Shown here: positions 1 to 8,200 of the stretch, one piece after another
Layout: the number at the start of each line of letters is the position of its first letter
How positions within the stretch are numbered: the stretch's first letter is position 1
Notes under the pieces: generated by a model
Seen by the model: only the letters and a program-made list of their open reading frames with translations
Told to the model about the DNA's origin: nothing
The model's database searches: none
Source of the DNA: Bacteroidales bacterium
GTDB lineage: Bacteria > Bacteroidota > Bacteroidia > Bacteroidales > UBA7960
Assembly: GCA_003557965.1 (NCBI GenBank)
Contig: PWND01000009.1
Coordinates: 1-28,941 of the forward strand
DNA: 28,941 nucleotides
Direction of reading: 5' to 3'
Translations under genes and position numbers: made by a program

Positions 1-145
1 GAAGTTCCGAACTGCCCACCGCCTCGCACGGGTCAGCGGGCTGATATTCACCGTTTTCCACCGTGAAGCGCCGGCTGCTGTGGAACGAAACCGGGTCGCT
101 GCTCGCCGGTGCAAACCCTTTTCCCTTACGGGTCAGTGTATGCAG
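1..145 (-). CDS. dxs: Fragment of 1-deoxy-D-xylulose-5-phosphate synthase, foreign or chimeric
   Basis: A continuous minus-strand reading frame of about 48 codons runs from roughly 145 to the window edge. It starts with LHTLTRKGKGFAPA, followed by DPVSFH. This matches the DXS segment that in E. coli reads FLHIMTKKGRGYEPAEKDP followed by ITFH, in the linker after the thiamine-diphosphate domain. DXS condenses pyruvate and glyceraldehyde-3-phosphate in the cytoplasm, the first step of the MEP isoprenoid pathway. Only an internal slice is present, with no start or stop. The stretch is clearly GC-rich with GC-ending codons, unlike everything downstream. It abuts and overlaps out of frame the 3' end of a low-GC exported-protein gene. 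Recognition is from recalled sequence; a mis-joined contig end is the likeliest explanation. Confidence 0.62.
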   Translation of the reverse strand, partial: MHTLTRKGKGFAPASSDPVSFHSSRRFTVENGEYQPADPCEAVGSSEL

Positions 146-881
146 GATTAAAAATAATAAAAGAACCAGTATAGCCTGAGTTAGGGAAATCCACATCCTG
201 AATCCCGTAGGTAGGAGAGCCGTCACCGTCAATGAGAGTCCATGGTGAAAAAGAAAGTGCAAAACTTGGATAATGTTCAAATCCATCAAAGAAAGCCGGG
301 GCAACAAAGTCGGCTACCGGGGGAACTACTTCAGGGTTATAGTCAAGCACTTCAATAAATGCCGTTTTTGTTTCAGTATCCGAACCTAAGTTGTTGGATG
401 CTGTAAGAGTCACTGTATAGGTACCCGGATTAAGATAAGCTACTTCCGGGTGTTGCTCCTCAGAGCTTTCTGGGTAAGCACCCGGGAAAGACCACTGCCA
501 TGAATCTGGCCTTCCTGTTGACAAATCGTAAAACCTGACTCTTCCGGCACCTGTAAACTGGGTTTGATTTGCTGAAAAATCAGCCTGTGGAACTTCTTCA
601 GGCCGGGAAAAAGCTTGCTGATGCTCTTTCCCGACATCCTGAAGGTTTATAAAAGTTTCATTTAATTGAAGGCTTCTGCTATCGTCAATATTAATATTTA
701 GCTTTTCGCCTTCTGTTCTTTCAATACCGTGTTTGAACTTTATATTATTATTGGTAAACTCCGTTACAGAGTCCCGTTTAAAACTACTGCCATTATCATT
801 TAATTTATCAGCATTTAATGATAAAGCAATGTTAGCAATAATTAATAATAGTAAGCCCGGACTTAGTTTAAAGTAATTCAT
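126..881 (-). CDS. PKD-domain, cleaved-adhesin-like exported protein, truncated at 3' end
   Basis: The 251-residue product has a Sec signal peptide (about residues 1-24, hydrophobic LLLLIIANIAL). A low-complexity polar linker follows, then a PKD domain (about 98-178, with YLNPGTYTVTLTASN typical of the fold). From about 198 it begins a choice-of-anchor J/cleaved-adhesin domain (FFDGFEHYP, then PWTLIDGDG). That domain should run roughly another 100 residues and usually ends in catalytic, adhesive or T9SS modules. Instead it stops at residue 251, exactly where the sequence turns GC-rich and becomes dxs, so the TAA is probably a product of the junction. The start lies 43 bases downstream of the stop of the trypsin-like gene on the same strand, with no terminator visible between, so co-transcription is plausible. 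Function beyond a secreted surface protein cannot be assigned. Confidence 0.7.
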   Translation of the reverse strand: MNYFKLSPGLLLLIIANIALSLNADKLNDNGSSFKRDSVTEFTNNNIKFKHGIERTEGEKLNINIDDSRSLQLNETFINLQDVGKEHQQAFSRPEEVPQADFSANQTQFTGAGRVRFYDLSTGRPDSWQWSFPGAYPESSEEQHPEVAYLNPGTYTVTLTASNNLGSDTETKTAFIEVLDYNPEVVPPVADFVAPAFFDGFEHYPSFALSFSPWTLIDGDGSPTYGIQDVDFPNSGYTGSFIIFNPAYTDP

Positions 882-924
882 AACAAAAAATATTTATTAA
901 CTTTAAAAGCCGGAATATAAAGCT

Positions 925-3900
925 CTATTGTTTTTGAAACGTAATAGTAGCAGAGCTTCCTTCGCTGTGTATTTTCAGGAAGTAAACTCCGGCATTAAAG
1001 CTGTTTACATTAATATCGTACTCCATTGACGATGGATATGCTGAGTAAATTACTCTTCCTGCTATATCAACAACATGTATTTCATCAATTATACTTTCAG
1101 AAATTACATTTATAATGTCAGAAGCAGGATTTGGGAAAACTTTAACTTCGTTTTCTGTGATGTTATCAATGCTTGTGTCAATTTGCATAACAACTGACAC
1201 GCTTACATCCTGGTTTGTAATATTCACAGAGTTTTCAACATCAAGATAGCCTTCTCTTGTCACAGAATAGTCATAGCTACCCGGCAACATATCTTCAAAA
1301 ACATACTCTCCCGGATTATAAGTAGTTCCGTCAAGGGTTATAACGGCATCATCTATGCTTTGCTGGCTGGTATCTATGACATTAAAAGATAACACATAAG
1401 TAGTGATTTCAAAATGAGCTGTTAACTCTCTGTCTTCTGTGGCATCAAAAACAAGCACTTCGTCGGCGTCATCTATATCCACACCGTCTTCAGACCACTT
1501 AACAAAATGATAACCTGATGCAGGAACAGCAGTTAGTGTAACTTCCTCTCCATGATAATATTCACCTGTACCATCAATACTGCCGCCATCTTCGGGTACT
1601 GCAACAGCAGTAATTTCATATATATAAGGCTCAAATTGTGCCACAATATCAATGCTTTCATAAACTTCAAAAGAGTGCTCTTCATCTTCTGAAAAGATTT
1701 CATCATTTACAGACCAGTAAAGGAAATTGAAAAAATCTTCAGGTTCAGCGTTAATTGTCGCTGTTTCTCCGTGATAATATTCTCCGCTGCCAGAAATCGT
1801 ACCACCGTCTTCAGGATTAGCAGAAAGGTTAACATCATATCTGATATAGTCCAAAACAACTTCAATTGTTTTGTCGGCATCTATTTCTGCAGTGTTTTCA
1901 TACTCTTCAAATCCATATTTTGAGACGGTATAATCATAATTACCTTCCGTAGCAATGAAAACAATAGTGCCATTTTCATCACTTAAATATCCACCAAACT
2001 CCTCAATGCTGAAATAAGCATTTTCCACAGGATCATCAAACTCATCAGTTATTTCTACAGTTATCGTATATACATCATCATCATCGGCAATCATTGTCCG
2101 ATTAACAAAAACATCACCATCTTTTACTATTACATTACCATGAAGGTCTAAATATCCATCCTTAGTAATTAAATATTCATAAGAACCAAGCCCTAAACTT
2201 TCAAAAAGATAGTTGCCTGCTTCATTAGTTGTGCCGTTTAGTGTAATTGTTGCATTTTCAACAGGATCGCCTTGATTGTCAGAAAGCACAAAAGTCACGT
2301 CAAACTCAGGTTCTACCACGTTCATTGTAACGGGAATAATAATGTCTTCTTCCGTATTATTTAATAATAAAATATTTGCATAATACTCATTAAGCTCAAG
2401 GCCTTCAGCATTAAATGAAAACAAAATATCAATGTCATGTTCCGGTTCAACAACGCCCTCCGTAATGTCGAGTTCAAGCCAGTCAACACCTTCAACGGGA
2501 CTAATAACACCCCGGATGCACCAGTTATTGTTTAAGCCATATCCTGAGAGCTGGTTCCAGCTTCCGCCCATAAACATCCATCCTCCCTTATCTTCAACCA
2601 TAGGGCCAGAATCAATTGTTGACGGATATCCTCCTGTTGCCACAATAGCATAACCAACCCAGTATTCGTTTCCACTTTCAAGCAGAATTTTTTCAGGTAG
2701 TTCATGGTATGTCCATTGGTTTATATTAACATCATCAGTGATTTCCTGCGAGTAAATTTCCATTCCGGGGCCGGCATCAGAGCCACCTTCCCATACTTTT
2801 ATTTCAATACTTGTAAACTGGGAAGTACTTAAGTGAATTTTCACCTTGCTTAATTCATATTCGTTATAATAATCACTAAGTTCAACTTCATTAAACCTTG
2901 CAGCAGAAATCCAACTGGCAGCACTGTTTGTTCCAACATTGCCTGAAGGGCCGCTATCGTGATGTATTTCTACAGACTCTCCAATATCTTTATCAGAATC
3001 GTCAGTCTCATAATTATCTAAATATTTTTTCTTTAAAGTAACAGGTTTGTCATTTTCAAAACCCTCATAATAGGCTGTTGGGTAATTGTTTTTATTGGTG
3101 TTAGCCTTTTTGTCTTGCACCGGATAAGTTATCAGGGCGTATTCAAGGTCTGCGTCACCAATATTAGCAATATTAAGTTGAGTTGTATTAGTAAATCCTT
3201 GCATTACATCAATTTCAATACTTTCTGCACTTAACTGGATTTCGGGTGCAGGAATTTTATCAAGAGATATTTCTATAAGCTGGCCATCTTCGGTTATTTC
3301 AATAGTTTCCTGGTAAGGATAATAGCCATGCTTTTCTGCAGAAATCAAATAAGTTCCTTCATAAAGAGCCAGAGAAGCTGTCCCATCTTCATCAGAAATA
3401 GTTTCTTGTCCTTCGTATGGAGTAAAAATATTAACATTCTGAAGCGGGTTTTCACCATCATCAACAAAAAAGTTTACGTTAACAGGTTGGTTTTCAACTA
3501 GTATTCTAAAATCATCAATAAGCCACCAATAGTCATATGATCCAATCCACTTAAACTTTATTCTTACATTATCCTGTCCTTGCGCAATATCAGTAATATC
3601 AAACTGAGATATCACGGGGTTTGCCCCGTTGGCAGCATGTTGAGGGGCATCGTGCCATCTGTATAACTCGGTTTGTGTATCAAAGTCATCGGTGCTGATA
3701 TATATTCTTATATCCGCACTTCCAAAGGTTCTTGCATAATGTTCAACGGAAAAGAAGACATCGTTATTAATATCACTTAAGTCAAGCGGTGGAGAAATCA
3801 GGTCAGCTTCTTCCGTAACGCCGGCTGAGCCATGTGCATCAGAATCGAGTATCATATAGCCGTTGTCAGAAGTAGTAGAGTTGAGTTGCCCGCCATAGGC

Positions 3901-4992
3901 ACCACCTTCGACTGTCCATTCCCATCCGGGGAATCCGTCAGGCCCTGAAATAACGACATTTTCCCATCCTTGAGGAATATCTTCATCTCCAAAATCTTCA
4001 TGGTATATTTGAGCATATTGGTTAGGGTCAGAGAGTATAATATTTTCATTAAGCCAATCTTCAAAATAGCTGACCCTTGCATATACGCCCGGGTATCCGG
4101 GTGCACCACAGTCAACGCCCCAGCTAACAACGCCGCCAAGCTTATATCCCCCGTTTTCTTCATCAGGTACAACGAGAGGCCCCCCGCTGTCGCCCTGGCA
4201 TGAGTCCATCCCTGGTGCACCTGCAACAAGCATATCCGGAGATATCCAGCTTGGAGGGTAATTGGTTTCTGCCGGATTTATAATGGGAACCTCAATAGCC
4301 TGAAGGTTGTTAGGGCCCGGGCCACCATAGTATAAAGCTCCCCACCCTGAAACTTTCGACATTACTCCGTAGTCTGTTAATCCTGCTTCTGCGTCTTCCT
4401 GTGTAACAATCGGAACAGCTTCTTTTGCCGGGTTGTCAAGATCAATTTCTCCGGAAATTCGTAACAGGGCAATATCATTATCAATTGGGCTGCCCGGAGT
4501 ATAACCCGGATGAGTTATTACCTCGGCAACACCATAATATGTACCTTCAGTAGAGTTCATAAGTGTAAATCCTGCACGAATGTTTACGCTTGAAGGTTCG
4601 GCAATGTTGCCGTTGTCATCAACAAGACAGTGGCTTGCTGTAATTACCCATTCTGCATTAATGATAGTTCCACCACAAACATGGCCATAACCAACATATT
4701 GCATGGAAACCTGCCATGGATAGTCAAGAATGTCAACATCTTCTCCTCCTACTATCCTGCTGCGTCTGGATCTTATCTTTTCAACTAATCCTTCAACATC
4801 AAACTCTTTCTGAAGATATGTTTTTCCAGAAGATTTTAAATTTTCATTTTCGAAATAATTATCCTGATTATTTACATCAAGATGAATTTCTTTTTCCGAA
4901 TTTATTTCATAGCTTGTTGTTACTTCAGCATTTAAATAAAAAACTGCTGAAAACATTAAAACAAATAAAACACTTAGTTTTTGAAATCTCAT
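925..4992 (-). CDS. T9SS-exported trypsin-like serine protease (S1) with modular C-terminus
   Basis: This 1355-residue protein begins with a signal peptide (1-22) and a propeptide ending in RSRRSR|IVGG, with predicted activation cleavage between R79 and I80. The S1A domain (80-315) has His121 (TASHC), Asp173 (NDIALL) and Ser269 (GDSGGP). Asp263 sits at the chymotrypsin-189 position, predicting cleavage after Arg/Lys. Then come a cleaved-adhesin/MAM-like domain (about 325-500), a carboxypeptidase regulatory-like domain (503-578), and a beta-rich stretch (580-890) holding a jelly-roll-like region. Two more regulatory-like domains (894-1045), two InlB-B-type repeats (1053-1200, GEYYHGE), another regulatory-like domain and a T9SS type A sorting domain (1277-1355, KVFPNPASDIIN) follow. 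The product should be surface-attached or released. The 168-182 disulfide cysteines are absent (VAGAPG replaces the usual ICAG context). A well-formed promoter lies just upstream. Stop codon is TAG. Confidence 0.9.
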   Translation of the reverse strand: MRFQKLSVLFVLMFSAVFYLNAEVTTSYEINSEKEIHLDVNNQDNYFENENLKSSGKTYLQKEFDVEGLVEKIRSRRSRIVGGEDVDILDYPWQVSMQYVGYGHVCGGTIINAEWVITASHCLVDDNGNIAEPSSVNIRAGFTLMNSTEGTYYGVAEVITHPGYTPGSPIDNDIALLRISGEIDLDNPAKEAVPIVTQEDAEAGLTDYGVMSKVSGWGALYYGGPGPNNLQAIEVPIINPAETNYPPSWISPDMLVAGAPGMDSCQGDSGGPLVVPDEENGGYKLGGVVSWGVDCGAPGYPGVYARVSYFEDWLNENIILSDPNQYAQIYHEDFGDEDIPQGWENVVISGPDGFPGWEWTVEGGAYGGQLNSTTSDNGYMILDSDAHGSAGVTEEADLISPPLDLSDINNDVFFSVEHYARTFGSADIRIYISTDDFDTQTELYRWHDAPQHAANGANPVISQFDITDIAQGQDNVRIKFKWIGSYDYWWLIDDFRILVENQPVNVNFFVDDGENPLQNVNIFTPYEGQETISDEDGTASLALYEGTYLISAEKHGYYPYQETIEITEDGQLIEISLDKIPAPEIQLSAESIEIDVMQGFTNTTQLNIANIGDADLEYALITYPVQDKKANTNKNNYPTAYYEGFENDKPVTLKKKYLDNYETDDSDKDIGESVEIHHDSGPSGNVGTNSAASWISAARFNEVELSDYYNEYELSKVKIHLSTSQFTSIEIKVWEGGSDAGPGMEIYSQEITDDVNINQWTYHELPEKILLESGNEYWVGYAIVATGGYPSTIDSGPMVEDKGGWMFMGGSWNQLSGYGLNNNWCIRGVISPVEGVDWLELDITEGVVEPEHDIDILFSFNAEGLELNEYYANILLLNNTEEDIIIPVTMNVVEPEFDVTFVLSDNQGDPVENATITLNGTTNEAGNYLFESLGLGSYEYLITKDGYLDLHGNVIVKDGDVFVNRTMIADDDDVYTITVEITDEFDDPVENAYFSIEEFGGYLSDENGTIVFIATEGNYDYTVSKYGFEEYENTAEIDADKTIEVVLDYIRYDVNLSANPEDGGTISGSGEYYHGETATINAEPEDFFNFLYWSVNDEIFSEDEEHSFEVYESIDIVAQFEPYIYEITAVAVPEDGGSIDGTGEYYHGEEVTLTAVPASGYHFVKWSEDGVDIDDADEVLVFDATEDRELTAHFEITTYVLSFNVIDTSQQSIDDAVITLDGTTYNPGEYVFEDMLPGSYDYSVTREGYLDVENSVNITNQDVSVSVVMQIDTSIDNITENEVKVFPNPASDIINVISESIIDEIHVVDIAGRVIYSAYPSSMEYDINVNSFNAGVYFLKIHSEGSSATITFQKQ

Positions 4993-5030
4993 AATTTATT
5001 TTTTTGATTATTGTATTTTGATTTAGCCTT

Positions 5031-5062
5031 CAAAAATACGCTTAGTTTTAATGAAAAACAAA
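5031..5062 (-). promoter_or_regulatory. Bacteroidetes-type promoter for the 925-4992 protease gene
   Basis: Read on the minus strand, TTTG (5059-5062) is followed after exactly 20 bases by TATTTTTG (5031-5038). This fits the Bacteroidetes housekeeping form, TTTG about 20 bases before TAnnTTTG. Transcription would begin near 5024, leaving a leader of about 30 bases before the ATG at 4992. Confidence 0.6.
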
Positions 5063-5130
5063 AATTTTATTTGTGGATTATTGAGGGTTATAGTTTTAAG
5101 TCAAAAAGGTAAACTCTAAGCGACTGTAAT

Positions 5131-5177
5131 ATAAACACAACGCTTCCACTTAATAGACAAGGAAGCGTTGTGTTTAT
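5131..5177 (-). terminator. Perfect 17-bp stem hairpin, terminator of the 5230-9897 gene
   Basis: ATAAACACAACGCTTCC (5131-5147) pairs perfectly with GGAAGCGTTGTGTTTAT (5161-5177) around a 13-base loop. It lies 53 bases beyond the stop of the minus-strand protease gene and upstream of the next gene's promoter. No long U-tract follows beyond the UUUAU that closes the stem, so it is terminator-like rather than textbook. Confidence 0.65.
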
Positions 5178-5229
5178 AAATAATCAATAAAAAATAATAA
5201 ATTCAGAAATACACATTAAGGCATCAGTG

Positions 5230-8200
5230 TTATTTAATAATTAATCTTTTAACCAACTGCTGCTCATTAGACTTAACATTAACAAAATACAGGCCTGGGG
5301 TAAACCCACTAACATTAATTTCCAGTGTTTGCATTAGCTCTGACTCGTCAATGTTAATAGTGTTAAGAACTTGTCCATGCAAGTTTATCAACTGAATTAC
5401 AGCATCATTTTCAAATCCTTGCAGAGAAATTGAAATGTTATCTGTGGCAGGATTTGGGAATATGCTAAAGCTTGGTTTTCCAGAATCTGAGATAATATTA
5501 GAATCATCAATATTTGTTGTACCACTTTTCGAGTCAATAGAAATTGCCAAATCGTCAAAATACCAACCGTTGATGTTATATGAATTACCATCAAATCTAA
5601 ACGCAACCAACATTGTACTTTCACCCTGTGGAATGGAAATAGGTAGTTGATAATGCTCCGGCCCAATATCCTGTGTAACTGTTGTTTGCCAGAGAGGAGT
5701 CCATGATTGTCCATTATTAAAAGACACATCAATACCAACTACTTCACCATCGTTTTGGCTGTAATTATCTAATAACATTCTGAAAGTCATCATCAAATTC
5801 GAATGTCCCTGAACATCAAAAGGATTAATAACGAGTCGGCTTAATCCTGTAGCTGCTGGGCTCCAATTCAGCCTTAACTCCGGAGAAGATCCACCGGCGT
5901 AACTTGAGCTATTAACACTCCACGCATGGGATGTGCCTTGTAACTCCCAATCTGTGGGAATAGAGCCAATGTTGTGCCCTGAGAAGTTTTCAGCGTACGG
6001 TATTGTGTTAAGATTATTGTCATCAGCCTCAAAATGCGCAACAATATTCCAGTTCTGGTTCATTGTAACATTGTATGTTCCCGGGTCATAGTCTGTTCCA
6101 TTGGCAACCCACTTAACAAACTCATAACCTTCTGCTGCTGATGCGCTAATAGTAACCTGTGTTCCTTCATCATAAGTATGAGTTCCTACTGCCGGAGTAG
6201 TTGAGCCTTGACCTACAGCACCCATAGTAAGAGTATATTGTGTAGTTGGAATCTCCTCAAAGTATGCAGTTGCTGTGATGTTTGAGTTCATAGTAATATT
6301 AACAGACTGGTTGGTGTTGTCAGATCCATTAATAACCCACTTAACAAACTCATGGCCAGATGCAGGAGTTGCATTAATGCTTACCTGTGTTCCTTCATCA
6401 TAAGTATGAGTTCCAACTGCCGGAGTAGTTGAGCCTTGTCCGTCAACGCCCATAGTAAGAGTATATTGCTGACTAGCTTCAACTTCCGTGATTTCAACAT
6501 CATCAATACACCAGTAGTATCCCCATGACCCGGTATAGTTCCACTTAAATTTAACTTCAGAGTGTCCTGCTACTCCTGGAATTTCAGAGCTGAAAGTTGC
6601 AGGGTTAGAAGTTGTAGAGTTCCATTGTTGTATTTGTGTCCATGTAGCTCCATTATCTGTACTATATGATAGTGTAGCTGTGGAAGAAGTCTGATACTGA
6701 CGGAAATAATGTATAAACTCAAGGTTAACAGCCGAATAGCTGCTAAGGTCAAGAGTAGGCGTAATCAGGTCGGAATTTTGTGAATTTCCGCTTCCATGTC
6801 CGTCACTGTCAAGGTACGCCCAGTTTCCGTTACCGTTAAAACTAGTACCGCTTCCTATTTCCCATACTTGTCCGTTGCCTTGGTTGTCAGTTATTTCCCA
6901 GCAGTCCGGTAATGTTCCTGAGTTAAAGTTTTCAGCAAATGGTAAAGTATATGCCGGGCAATCTTCTTCTAATGCCTCAAAATGCGCAACAATATTCCAG
7001 TTCTGGTTCATTGTAACAGTGTATGTTCCCGGGTCATAGTCTGTTCCATTTGCAACCCACTTAACAAACTCATAACCTTCTGCCGCTGATGCGCTAATAG
7101 AAACCTCAGTTCCTTCATCATAAGTATGAGTTCCCTCTGCCGGAGTAGTTGAGCCTTGACCTACAGCACCCATAGTAAGAGTATATTGTGTAGTTGGAAT
7201 TTCCTCAAAGTATGCAGTTGCTGTGGTGTTTGAGTTCATAGTAATATTAACAGACTGGTTGGTATTGTCAGAACCATTAATAACCCACTTAACAAACTCA
7301 TGGCCGGATGCAGGAGTTGCGTTAATGCTTACCTGTGTTCCTTCATCATAAGTATGAGTTCCAACTGCAGGAGTAGTTGAGCCTTGTCCGTCAACGCCCA
7401 TAGTAAGAGTATATTGCTGAGTAGCTTCTCCTCCTGTGATTTCAACATCATCTATACACCAGTAATATCCCCATGATCCGGTGTAGTTCCACTTAAATTT
7501 AACTTCAGAGTGTCCTGCTACTCCTGGAATTTCAGAGCTGAAAGTTGCAGGGTTAGAAGTTGTAGAGTTCCATTGCTGTATTTGTGTCCATGTAGCTCCA
7601 TTATCTGTACTATATGATAGTGTAGCTGTAGAAGAAGTTTGATATTGACGGAAATAATGTTTAAACTCAAGGTTAACAGCCGAATAGCCGCTAAGGTCAA
7701 GAGTAGGTGTAATCAGGTCGGAATTTTGTGAATTTCCGTTGCCATATCCGTCACTGTCAAGGTACGCATAATTTCCTGATGCACCACTAAGGCCGTTATT
7801 TACCGTTCCAATTTGCCACACCTGTCCATTGCCCTGGTTGTCAGTTATTTCCCAGCAATCCGGCAGCGAACCTGAACTAAAGTTTTCATTGAAAGGCAAC
7901 TCGTAAGCGATACAATCCGGTTCATCATCAGAAACAAAATATGCTGTTGCATTAATATTATTATTCATTGTAATCTGAAGAGATGAGGAAGTATATGTTG
8001 AGCCATTTATTACCCACTTGTCGAACTCACTTCCCGGTGAAGGGCTGGCAGAAATATTAACTGTTGAGCCTTCGCTGTAGTTGTGTGTTCCGGGGAATGG
8101 CGATACTGATCCGGCGCCTGATACATCAATAGTTAAAGTATATTGTTGTGCTTCAGCTTCAGCAGAAACTTCTACATCATCAATACACCAGTAATATCCC

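Noticed and set aside
6026..7921. Regular repeats as a CRISPR-like or non-coding array
   Set aside because: The repeats are codon-phased 316-residue protein modules in one open frame.
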